This document shows, in pieces, positions 7,334 through 16,001 of a DNA stretch of 64,000 nucleotides. The notes beneath the pieces were generated by a model. It searched no databases, was not told the origin of the DNA, and saw only the letters and a list, made by a program, of their open reading frames with translations. The DNA is from Ostreococcus mediterraneus. Lineage: Eukaryota; Chlorophyta; Mamiellophyceae; Mamiellales; Bathycoccaceae. A program made the translations under genes and the position numbers. The stretch is from the NCBI GenBank assembly GCA_012295225.1, contig WMKK01000013.1, positions 1 to 64,000 on the forward strand. The letters are read 5' to 3'. Numbering within the stretch: the first letter of the stretch is position 1; each line of letters starts with the position of its first letter.

Positions 7334-10174
7334 ATGGCGAGACGCGAGCGTCGTCACCGCCGCGGCGCGGCGCACGTCGCGCGCGCGGTGACGGCGACGT
7401 TCGCGTTCGCGGCGACGTTCGCGTTCGCGCGTTCGGGGGCCCAACCGAACGCCGCGCGCGATGCGACGATCGCGAACGTGACGCACGATAGCACCGGCGC
7501 GTCCGTGCGCATGCACGTGGACACGCGCGGGGTGGCGTACGATGTGACGTGGACGCGCTCGAGCGCGTTGGCGGACACCGCGGAGGTAGCGGCGGGGATC
7601 GACGGCGTCTCGGGGTCAGGGGCGCGACGGGCGATTTCGAGCGCGCGCATGGACGCGTTGCGCAAGTGTTCGTACGACGGCACGGCGTCGTATGTGAATG
7701 CGTCGTCGGGAGTGACGACTTCGGTGCGCGCGTTCGGAACGCTGTGCGATGGGCAGTTGAGGTTGGTTGTGGAGACTACGGATTTATTGACTGTTCACGG
7801 CGACGTGTCGCCAGACGCCGTCGCGGTGACGCGAGCGCGCGTGGCGCACGAAGGCGGCATGGTTGGCGTCGAGGACATCGCTAACATCGCGATTGAGTCC
7901 ATGGGACAATCGTGGTTTCTTTCGGATGAACTCAATGAGGTTCATAAAGGCGTGACGGACGAGGACATCGTGCACCCGGACACCATGCGTATGAACGTCG
8001 TCAACGAGTCCGCGACGTCGAGCGAGCCAGGTGGGGGTAGAAAGCTTCTTCAGGCGACGCCAAATTACGTCGAACTCGTGATATGGGGTTCGAAAGAACG
8101 TATGCAAGCGTTTGCGTACGACGTCGAGGCCTTTATCGCGGAAACGATACTACAAGTTTCTGTGATGCAAGCTGCGTATGACAACACTGGTTTCGACCCA
8201 CCAGTCAAAATCGTCATAAAACAGATCCTTTACACGCCTTCATCGTCGACAACAGACCCGTGGGGATACGTGTCGAGCAACGCAATTGGGTCGATGTTGG
8301 AGACCGCGTCGAAGTGGATCTTAACGAATCCAGCGGTACTCGACGGTTTGCGGTGGGATGCGTTCATGGTGATTACCAAGCGCGACTTGACGTATTTTGG
8401 ACCGATTGGCATGGCCTACTCCGGGGGCATTTGTACGAGGACGGGCGTGAGTGCGAATGCGATTACAAAAGGCTTTATTCTCGATGGTGCCACCACGATG
8501 GCTCACGAGTTCGGCCACAACCTCGGTTTCACGCACGACGGAAATGCGCAAGATGACACGGGCTCCTGCAGTGGTGGAGATTCAGTCATGGCACCCGTCA
8601 ACGGCGCGCAAGAGAAGTTCTCGCAGTGTTCGGTCAACTCTTACAACACTAAAACCTTTCGTGCCGCAGGTGTTCTATACCGCGTCGATCACTCTTGCTT
8701 GGGAGAACCAGGTACTTACTGTGGAAACGGAGTGCTTGAGGTTGGCGAAGACTGTGATTGCTACGACAACGACTGTACCAACGATCCGGGATGTTATGGA
8801 TCGAACTGCACATTTAAGCCGGGCATGACGTGCTCAGTGATCCACGACAAATGTTGCAATAATGGAAATGGACCAAAAATTCTGGGGACAGTTTGCCGGG
8901 AATCTACTGGCCCCTGCGACGAAGCAGAACGTTGCAACGGTTCTTCCGTGTCGTGCCCTGATGACACCGCCAAGCCAATCGGCACGAGATGTGACTTTAA
9001 TGGCGACGTGGGTTCGTGCTACGGAGGCATGTGCAGTAATCGCGACATAAATTGCAAAGCACAGGGCCCTTACGTCGGCGGAAAATGGGCGAGTACCTCG
9101 TGTGCCGCGACGTTGGACCCTTGGGGAGATTTCAGCACGTTCGACGAGGGTTCGTGTAACGAACCGTTGTGGTGCGCCACGAAGAACTACACTTGCCAAG
9201 TCCAGTTTGACCTTTATTACTGGAACACACTCACCACCAGACGGAACGGTTTTCCGTGCTCGACGGTGGATTCCAATGGCATTTTCCCAAAGATTTGTTA
9301 CGAAAGTGTCTGCACGTCGACGGCGGAACTCATACAGGGGTTCCCTGCTCCTCCACCTCCGGCGCCACGGTCACAGCCACCCTATACGACGTCGACACAG
9401 TCACCGCCTTCTCCGCCACCACCACGGAACGCGAACACGCCACCGAGCAACGTGGCGCCGCCTTACGACCCCCAAGACCAGCCAGTTGATCCACCAACTC
9501 CAACGTTGGACGGCGACGACGTCTCGAATGATAACGGCATCGTCAATTACGTCACGATGACTATCAAAGTGAGTGGATACGCTCCTTCGGAGTTCAACGT
9601 CGCGAACCGCAAGGCGTTCGCTCTCGGGTTGGCTCTCTACCTCGACGTCAGCTCTGGCGCCGACGGCGTGAGTTTACTCGGTATCGATGCATCGCAAAGG
9701 CGCAGGCTTTTGTCCAGCTCGAGCCTGGTCCACGTCAAAATATTACTCACGACACAAGACTCGCCTGTAGCCGTCCTCGCGGCGATGGATAAGACAGACG
9801 CTTCGAAGGTTGAGGCTTTGCAAACCGTCATGAAGTCGGTGCTGCCAAAAATCGAGCAAATGGAAGTGACGACTGCCACCATTAGCACAAATTCGGATGT
9901 TGGCGTGTACGTGCCTCCCAATGACGAGACACAAGACGTCAAAGAGTTTGGAGGTGGGCTCATCGCAACCGCCATATTCGTAGTGTTCTTCACCCCGCTC
10001 GTCGCGATAACCGCCGGCGTCGTCGCTGGCCCGAACAGCCGAATCGGCCAAATAATCATGGTTTTCATCGGCGAAGAAAAGTATGCAAAGCTCAGATCTG
10101 CATGTTGCGGAGCACGAGCGGATGAACCAACTGTGCCGCAGAAACATGCGCGCAAGCGCTTATTCTTCATTTAA
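7334..10174 (+). CDS. ADAM-like transmembrane metalloprotease with disintegrin domain
   Basis: 946 aa, intronless. A signal-like start (ATFAFAATFAFARSGAQP) and propeptide are followed by GGGRKLLQ near residue 237, a probable processing site. The catalytic domain carries HEFGHNLGFTHD (zinc ligands and the Asp typical of reprolysins) at about 391-402, then a Met-turn region VMAPVNGAQEKFSQCS that is close to ADAM family sequence. A disintegrin-like domain follows (GNGVLEVGEDCDCYDNDC at about 463, many Cys; ERCNGSSVSCPDD), then an ADAM-type Cys-rich region. A Pro-rich stalk of about 60 residues leads to a membrane-proximal domain with RRRLLSSSS, one transmembrane helix (GLIATAIFVVFFTPLVA) and a short tail. 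Expected to be a cell-surface sheddase-like enzyme; substrate unknown. Family M12B is inferred from motifs; the algal gametolysin family M11 is the alternative but lacks this disintegrin module. Confidence 0.88.
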   Translation: MARRERRHRRGAAHVARAVTATFAFAATFAFARSGAQPNAARDATIANVTHDSTGASVRMHVDTRGVAYDVTWTRSSALADTAEVAAGIDGVSGSGARRAISSARMDALRKCSYDGTASYVNASSGVTTSVRAFGTLCDGQLRLVVETTDLLTVHGDVSPDAVAVTRARVAHEGGMVGVEDIANIAIESMGQSWFLSDELNEVHKGVTDEDIVHPDTMRMNVVNESATSSEPGGGRKLLQATPNYVELVIWGSKERMQAFAYDVEAFIAETILQVSVMQAAYDNTGFDPPVKIVIKQILYTPSSSTTDPWGYVSSNAIGSMLETASKWILTNPAVLDGLRWDAFMVITKRDLTYFGPIGMAYSGGICTRTGVSANAITKGFILDGATTMAHEFGHNLGFTHDGNAQDDTGSCSGGDSVMAPVNGAQEKFSQCSVNSYNTKTFRAAGVLYRVDHSCLGEPGTYCGNGVLEVGEDCDCYDNDCTNDPGCYGSNCTFKPGMTCSVIHDKCCNNGNGPKILGTVCRESTGPCDEAERCNGSSVSCPDDTAKPIGTRCDFNGDVGSCYGGMCSNRDINCKAQGPYVGGKWASTSCAATLDPWGDFSTFDEGSCNEPLWCATKNYTCQVQFDLYYWNTLTTRRNGFPCSTVDSNGIFPKICYESVCTSTAELIQGFPAPPPPAPRSQPPYTTSTQSPPSPPPPRNANTPPSNVAPPYDPQDQPVDPPTPTLDGDDVSNDNGIVNYVTMTIKVSGYAPSEFNVANRKAFALGLALYLDVSSGADGVSLLGIDASQRRRLLSSSSLVHVKILLTTQDSPVAVLAAMDKTDASKVEALQTVMKSVLPKIEQMEVTTATISTNSDVGVYVPPNDETQDVKEFGGGLIATAIFVVFFTPLVAITAGVVAGPNSRIGQIIMVFIGEEKYAKLRSACCGARADEPTVPQKHARKRLFFI

Positions 10175-10450
10175 TATACATGTCATCAATAGTCAACCAA
10201 AGCGCCGCGGACGCGCGCGCGGGGAATTCAAATCGACACCACGTGTGCTCATCGCCTCGTGAAAACCTCCACGCCGCTCGCGGTGCGCGCGGCGTGACCC
10301 ACTACTATATATAACGCGATGGATATCCGCGACTGCGTGTCATGTGCGTATGCGCACGCAGTGCGCCCCGTCTCGCGTCGTCGTCCGTCAACTCGCCCCG
10401 TTCGCGCGTCGCGTGCGCTATCTACGCCGACCGTCGCGGTCGCTCGGTCC

Positions 10451-10487
<37 letters not shown>

Positions 10488-10700
10488 GTGGACGCCTCGC
10501 GCGCAATGCGGGTCGCGTCGTCGCGCGCGCGCGTCGTCGTCGTCGTCAGAGCCGAACGCGCGCGCGGTGCGCCAGGGGTCGAGTCGCGCGACGCGTGGTC
10601 GTACACCATAGACATATTCCAATGACGGTGCGTGCGTCGTCGAACGCGCCGAGCGTCGTCGTCGGGTGGACTCGAGCGCGTGGCGCCCGCGACGACGACG
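10175..10700 (+). other. intergenic region upstream of PLATZ gene
   Basis: About 525 bp between the protease stop and the first in-frame PLATZ ATG. It holds a TATA box at 10306-10314 and a GTC/CGT-rich run (about 10449-10490). An overlapping frame from 10319 to 10795 is open but disagrees in frame with the PLATZ exon. I see no other gene. Confidence 0.6.
10306..10314 (+). promoter_or_regulatory. TATA box candidate for PLATZ gene
   Basis: TATATATAA lies in GC-rich sequence about 390 bp before the first in-frame PLATZ ATG at 10701, or 316 bp before the out-of-frame ATG at 10622. It predicts a transcription start near 10335-10345 and so a long leader. Confidence 0.5.
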
Positions 10701-12182
10701 ATGGCGATGGACCTAAGGCACATTGGGCGAATGAGCCATGGACTGACGAACTCGACGCGTACCGCCGCGCCGCGCGCGCACGAACAGAATCATGATCTTC
10801 CACCATCCATCGCTTGGATTCCCGACATGATTGCCGCGCCATTCTTCGCGCCGTGCGCGACGCACGCCACGGGCGCCAAAGGCGAAATGTTGACTTTATT
10901 CAGCTTGCGCGACCGATGCTCGTTATGTCCGGTGTGCGCGGTCGAGCGCAAGGTGGAACACACCGTGCAGGTACGCATGGGCGATTGATGCGATTGATTT
11001 TCGTGCATATATCGCGCCTCGTCCATGGCGCCGCGTGTGCGCGCACGCGCGTTGCGTCGCCCGTGCGTCCCTCGCCGATGGCGCCAATGCAGCGGCAGGG
11101 CTTTCGCGCGTGCCAAAGGTTGTGCGTTCGTGACGACCAAGGCGCGCCGCGATGGGGGCGACGACGACATCGACGGTGGATGTACAATGTGTGTCGCATT
11201 CGTCATTCGTCCTTCGTCATTCGTTCGCACGCGTCGCCAACGTCATCGGTGTCGTCGTCAACGTCCCCAACCAGCCGTGGGGTTGCCTCGTGAAACGACA
11301 GGTGGATGACGAGGATGGATTTTTTGATTTTTTTGCGCGCGCTGGCTGGGTAAGAGAGACTCGACTCTCAATAGGTCGAGTCGAGTCGTTTCGATTCAAT
11401 GTGATTCACGTGACTGACGCGTCATTCATCGGCGTACACCGCGTATTCCTTGGTTTCCACAGGTTCGACGTTCGTCCTATCACAACGTCGTGAGAGTGCA
11501 AGACGTGTGCAAGTTGATTGACGTCACTGGCATACAGACGTACATTATCAATTCGGCGCGCGTGGTGTTTTTGAATGAACGACCGCATCCACGAGGAGGT
11601 GGATCAAACACCAAAGGCTCGGGAGAAAACAAGAAGCGAGATAATTCGCGCGCACAGACCGGGATACTAGGACACTCCGATTGCAGTCACTGTCACCGAA
11701 TTTTGCAGAGCGACAATAATAGCTATTGCTCGATTTCGTGCAAGGTGAAGGGTGGCGAGGACATGCTCCCGAAGGCGGGAGCCATCGATTTCGCGTACGC
11801 AGAGGAAACTATTAAGCCTACACCGAGAAAAAGCTCGGGTAAATCTGGAAAGAGTGGCAGCGGCAGTGAAAAATCTGCGGGTGCGGGTGGACGCGGCGGG
11901 GCGACGTCTCCAAGTGGAAGCGACAAACGCGCCAACGCTCGACACCGGTCGCCAGTTTCTGAAAATAGCAAGGGTGCGAGCGTCACGGTTAAAGTTGAGG
12001 ATTGGAAACACGAACAATCTTCCGCGGCGCACGAGACACCTCTGAAGAAACCGGCGCTTTCAGCGAAGCGAAAGTCGTCCTTTATTAGAGCATCAGACGC
12101 GCCAGTGACGCCAAGCTTGACGTACACGACGCCCTCGGTGCACCGCCGCAAGAGTAAACCAAAGAAATCACCTGTCGGCTGA
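10701..12182 (+). CDS. PLATZ-family zinc-dependent DNA-binding protein (two exons)
   Basis: Exons 10701-10970 and 11463-12182, phase 0, giving about 329 aa. PLATZ proteins are plant-specific A/T-rich DNA-binding transcription regulators. Exon 1 encodes the first half of the domain (WIPDMIAAPFF, CATHATGAKGE, RCSLCPVCAVERKVEHTVQ). Exon 2 continues with VRRSSYHNVVRVQDVCKLID, then VTGIQTYIINSARVVFLNE and the CSHCHRILQ...YCSISCKV cysteines. The joined sequence reads straight through the family consensus, which proves the splice. One Cys pair usual in the middle of plant PLATZ domains seems absent. The tail is Ser/Lys-rich with basic patches (RRKSKPKKSPVG) suited to nuclear import. The start is uncertain: 10701 is the first ATG in frame. 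Confidence 0.85.
10971..11462 (+). other. intron in PLATZ gene
   Basis: 492 bp. Donor CAG|GTACGC and acceptor TTTCCACAG|GTT; removal restores the PLATZ motif HTVQ-VRRSSYH without a frame break. It is much longer than the other introns seen here (125-229 bp). Confidence 0.9.
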
Positions 12183-12566
12183 AAAACACGCGATAACGAC
12201 GACGCAAGGAGTATACATATATAATCGCCGACACTATGATGCGAGGTATGCGTACGCGCGTCGCGCGCTGCAAAATCGACGACCATTTCAACTACTGTAC
12301 AATCGACCGAACACATATACCTACTTATTACCACCACATTTGAAATAGCCGAAAACGTAAGGATACCACAGAGTTATATCGCTGCCGCTTCTTCTTCAAC
12401 CACGAGCGTAAAGACATGTTTATGTCATCATTTAGGTACCGGTAGTTTTTCTAATTACAAAGATTCGCGACTTTATCAATCGCCGTGTCGCACGTTCATC
12501 CATCCGTCGACGTATACGCGTATATACACACATACATACCGGTACTGTACATACATACTGCAGTAT
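12183..12566. other. convergent intergenic region
   Basis: 384 bp between two converging stop codons, more AT-rich than its surroundings and with several TATA-like and TACATA tracts. Probably overlapping 3' ends of the two transcripts. No gene seen. Confidence 0.6.
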
Positions 12567-13838
12567 TTAGTGACCAGCGAATTTCTTGGCGTACTCGTTC
12601 GAGAGCTTGAACACCTTGGCGCGACCAGCCAAGTCGCATCCTTGCTTGACGCCTTCATAGTCAAACTCTGACACCGGATTGTTCGGATCCATCGGCTGCA
12701 CGTGCCTCAACACTTGGGTCATGAAATTGATTTTGTAATTGATATCATCGCACCCCGTGCCAGTGACGAATGACTGACTCGCCTTGGCGTGGTGACTCAA
12801 AAAGTTACCCACGACGGTTTGGTCCAAAATTTTCACATTCGCGGTGAGCGACTCGAGGTGCGGCGCGACTTCGCTGTTGAAAAATCCAATTTCCGCACCG
12901 TCACCACTATAGCTCGCCTCTGCGCGTTGCCACACATTGAACAACTTCTTCGCTTGAACGGACGGCTTGGCAATGACAATCTTTGAGCTCGCGTGCTCGC
13001 GAGCGGTTTTCCCCAAACCGTAATCGCTCGAAAGCACGACGTCATTCTTTGAGAGCTGATCGTGGATAACTTGCAACGGGTTCTTTTGAACCACCACATC
13101 CGGCTCAAGAAACATCGTCGTATAGTCGCTATCTATTAACGATTGCATCGCGTGCACGCGTCGCCAAGACAACATCGCCTTGAGCGCGTCTTTGCTCGCG
13201 CCGCGATTCTTAAGCACTTGCGTCTTCAAATCTTCGTCGACAAAAATATCCACGCTGATGCCGCCGAGGCGGATTTCGTCGTCAATATACTTTTTAGTTT
13301 CTTCATCCGCGACGATAATGGTCCAAAAGTCTACCAACGACGGCGAGACAGCCTTCATAGACTCTAACAAGTTGCGCGCAAACATCCAATAGGCTTTGTT
13401 GCAAAACGTAAGCATTCGAAACTTTGTCGCCGAGGACACGTCATCGACGTGTTCAGCCAAACCAGGAATGTGACCAGGGGCATTAATCGCTCGCATAGAA
13501 GACCCAACGCGCGACGCTCCGAGCGCAGACATCGTCACCGTCTGCCCCGCGCCGTCCCCCCCGACGCTCGGCGATCGCGCCGCTCCGCCGCCCGGCGTCA
13601 ATCCCGCGCCCGCGCCCCGCGCACCAGTCACCGCTAACACCCCAACCAACGCCACGCACACACCCACGGTAACGCCTATAATTCGCGTGCGCCACATCTT
13701 CTGGCGTCGACTCGTGCTCGCATACGTGCCGTCATCCTCCATGGCGTCAACACCATCCTCGCGCGCCCCAATCACCGTCACCGCCGCAGCCTCGTCCGCG
13801 TTGACCCCGAGTAACGACGCCCGTTCGCCGCGTGACAT
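12567..13838 (-). CDS. type II membrane nucleotide-sugar transferase-like protein
   Basis: 423 aa from ATG at 13838. A short cytosolic N-terminus (RGERASLLG) precedes one hydrophobic helix (IIGVTVGVCVALVGVLAV) at about 55-72, as in Golgi glycosyltransferases. After a Gly/Ala-rich stem, the lumenal domain from about 140 has FRMLTFCNKAYWMFARNLL, FWTIIVADEETKKYIDD, a region KAMLSWRRVHAMQSLID, and YTTMFLEPDVVVQKNPLQV, which occupies the place of the DxD-like motif in Nucleotid_trans (GT77-type) proteins. Here it reads EPDVVV rather than the usual DxD pair, so metal binding may be altered or the protein may be inactive. Sugar and acceptor unknown. Confidence 0.7.
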   Translation of the reverse strand: MSRGERASLLGVNADEAAAVTVIGAREDGVDAMEDDGTYASTSRRQKMWRTRIIGVTVGVCVALVGVLAVTGARGAGAGLTPGGGAARSPSVGGDGAGQTVTMSALGASRVGSSMRAINAPGHIPGLAEHVDDVSSATKFRMLTFCNKAYWMFARNLLESMKAVSPSLVDFWTIIVADEETKKYIDDEIRLGGISVDIFVDEDLKTQVLKNRGASKDALKAMLSWRRVHAMQSLIDSDYTTMFLEPDVVVQKNPLQVIHDQLSKNDVVLSSDYGLGKTAREHASSKIVIAKPSVQAKKLFNVWQRAEASYSGDGAEIGFFNSEVAPHLESLTANVKILDQTVVGNFLSHHAKASQSFVTGTGCDDINYKINFMTQVLRHVQPMDPNNPVSEFDYEGVKQGCDLAGRAKVFKLSNEYAKKFAGH

Positions 13839-14791
13839 CGCCTCACCGAGAGCGCTATCTCTCGCACGCGTCTTCCGTTCGCGTCCGTCCCGTGTCGCGC
13901 GCACTCGCGTCGTCGCGTGTCCCGTGTCACGCCCCGTCCGCGCCCCCTACAGGTCGTCGCGCAATGGTGTTGCGACGTCGCGACCTCCTCGACGTCGCGA
14001 CCTCGATCGAGGGTCACGCGTACGCACCGGGAGTGACGGTATTATGGAAATATAACTACAACGTATGAGGCCTCAGACTATATAGGATTTTAATAATACA
14101 TCAGACTTTGACATTTGGACATAGTACCTATTAATACTATATACGCGACGTGCGATGGTGCTCGTGCGCGGTGCTGATTCCACATGTCCGAATGTTCGAA
14201 TATTCCCACGCGCGTCGATCGATCGCGCGTCGTTCGGCCCCGGTCGCGGTGGGTGACGCGACGAGCGATCGATCGAGCGATCGATCATCGCGCGATCGAG
14301 CGATCGATCGATCGAGCGATCGATCGAGCGATCGCGGGTGCGACGCACGTCGCGTCGCGTGCGCGGTCGCGGTCGCGTGCGCAGTCGCGGTCGCGTGCGT
14401 GCGTGCGTGGACGTGGACGTGGACGTGGTCGAAACAACCGTACAGTATGTTTAAAGATGAGCAAAAGACGCAGTATTCACCGCTCATGACGCGCGAAGAA
14501 CAGGTGCGGACGACGACGCGGGACGACGATTGATTGATGGATTGATTGATGGATTCATGCATTCACGGTGGACGACGGAGGGGTGTCGACCGGCACGGCA
14601 CCGTGTCAACGATGACGATGGGCGATGGCGCGCACGCGCGATGTGCGATGATGATAGTGATAGCGAATGATGTTTTCGTAGCGCGCGCGCGTCGCGCGTG
14701 ACGTGGGAGACAAAACCGAGACTGACCGACGGACGCCTCGTCTCTCGACGGGCGCTCGCTCTCGCGCGCGCAGGCGGATGCGGTGAACGAT
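13839..14791. other. divergent intergenic region with simple repeats
   Basis: About 950 bp between two divergent start codons. It holds an AT-rich patch (about 14070-14150 with several TATA-like runs), a GATCGATCG-rich tract, then CGCGGTCGCGT and GTGGAC tandem copies (about 14360-14430) and GATTGATG copies near 14530. Several open frames here are Arg-rich by-products of the repeats. No gene supported. Confidence 0.6.
14263..14336. repeat. GATCGATCG/GAGCGATC tandem palindromic repeat
   Basis: Dense overlapping copies of the palindrome CGATCGATCG alternating with GAGCGATC. The tract can fold on itself in many registers. It lies in the divergent promoter region between the glycosyltransferase-like and GAT-UIM genes. 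Confidence 0.85.
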
Positions 14792-15805
14792 ATGGAGGAC
14801 GTGATCGATGATGGACGGCGACGAAGTGATATTGGACGAGCACAGAGTAGTGAATACTATGACACAGAGTACGAAGCGGTACCGTTGCGGGGTGCTGGGC
14901 GGTCGTTGGCGCAACGCGCGACGGCGCACTTGAAGGCGTTGAAGAAATCCGCAAAGGATGCGTTGAAGAGCGCGTTTGGGCCGGATGCGTCTTCGCCGTC
15001 ATCCACGCCGTCGACGTATGGGAACGCGGCGTATGAATCCTCCGATGGGTTTGACGTGGGTTCGCCTCGCACGGCGTCGTACTTGTCTCGCGCGCACGAA
15101 CGTACGCGGTCGGTTGATTTACGACACGTGTTGGCAGACTTGAACGACACCATCGAAGGCGCGGCAACGGCGGCGCAGTTGTTGCTCGAATTACGCGAAT
15201 CTGGTGGAGATCCGGATGCTGGAGACGAGACGAACGATATGTTGGATTTGGAACTGAGCGACGTGTGCGAGGCGCATCGCGCGCACTTGACGCAAGTGGC
15301 GCAAATGTCTGACGACGGGGTGTTCGTCAGCGAGCAACAACTGGGTAAAATGCTCGATGTGATTGAGCAAATCAACGTCGCGTTGACGACCCTTCGAAGC
15401 GACGGTCGACCGGCGACGGCATCGACCTTACCCGTGCCCGTGCCCGTTGCCGCCGGTGCGACGCCGGCGTCATCGAACGCGACGCCGTCTCTCGGCTCGA
15501 GTCGCATCGAAGCCGCGTCGACGGAAGAAGAAGAAGAGCGCATGATTGCCGAAGCCATAGCGCAAAGCTTGTCGATGCAAACGCCGACAGATGAATTGGC
15601 TAGAGCTGAAGCAGAGCTCCCTCCGCCGCTTCCAGCTCCACAGCAAGCCGTCAGCGCGCCGGCGCCACTGCCGGCGCCGACGCCCTCGCTTGAACAATTA
15701 CTTGCGGCGCCACCGACGGAAACGCCATCGTCGTCTGGTCCACCGAGCGCGAGCACCAAAGTTACCACGGATGATCTACTCGCCGATTTGATCAAAGACA
15801 TGTGA
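14792..15805 (+). CDS. GAT-domain and UIM protein, candidate ubiquitin-sorting adaptor
   Basis: 337 aa from ATG at 14792. Residues about 105-210 form a helical segment resembling the GAT domain of TOM1/GGA proteins (VLADLNDTIEGAATAAQLLL, LELSDVCEAHRAHLTQVAQM, EQQLGKMLDVIEQINVAL). A ubiquitin-interacting motif follows (EEEERMIAEAIAQSLSMQ, with the Ala-x-x-x-Ser core). The C-terminus is Pro-rich and ends DDLLADLIKDM, where DDLL/LADLI could bind clathrin or adaptors. No VHS domain is present; plant TOL proteins have VHS-GAT, so this is a shorter form. Expected at endosomes, upstream of ESCRT (a VPS24 gene lies at 45 kb). GAT assignment is from pattern and needs a profile search. Confidence 0.6.
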   Translation: MEDVIDDGRRRSDIGRAQSSEYYDTEYEAVPLRGAGRSLAQRATAHLKALKKSAKDALKSAFGPDASSPSSTPSTYGNAAYESSDGFDVGSPRTASYLSRAHERTRSVDLRHVLADLNDTIEGAATAAQLLLELRESGGDPDAGDETNDMLDLELSDVCEAHRAHLTQVAQMSDDGVFVSEQQLGKMLDVIEQINVALTTLRSDGRPATASTLPVPVPVAAGATPASSNATPSLGSSRIEAASTEEEEERMIAEAIAQSLSMQTPTDELARAEAELPPPLPAPQQAVSAPAPLPAPTPSLEQLLAAPPTETPSSSGPPSASTKVTTDDLLADLIKDM

Positions 15806-16001
15806 GCCTCACCCGACGAAAAGACATAGATATGTACATCATCACCGAGCGAGTGTGTTTAGCTACGGTACTTTACGGAAATTTTAGACAAATGTTGTCG
15901 TGATCAAGATTACACTAAAAACGCGCACATCTCCCGTGTACGTACTCTCTACCGGTACTAATTTCTTTTCTATGCGAGTTTTTTCCTTCTCTCTTCAACG
16001 A

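Noticed and set aside
10319-10795. Plus-strand frame of 158 codons overlapping the PLATZ exon, with ATG at 10622 and a protein-like C-terminal end
   Set aside because: It disagrees in frame with the PLATZ domain, which is confirmed through the splice junction; most of the frame is Arg/Val low complexity from GTC repeats.
14857-15801. 314-codon minus-strand frame inside the GAT-UIM gene
   Set aside because: Antisense shadow of the Ser/Ala-rich gene; no domain.
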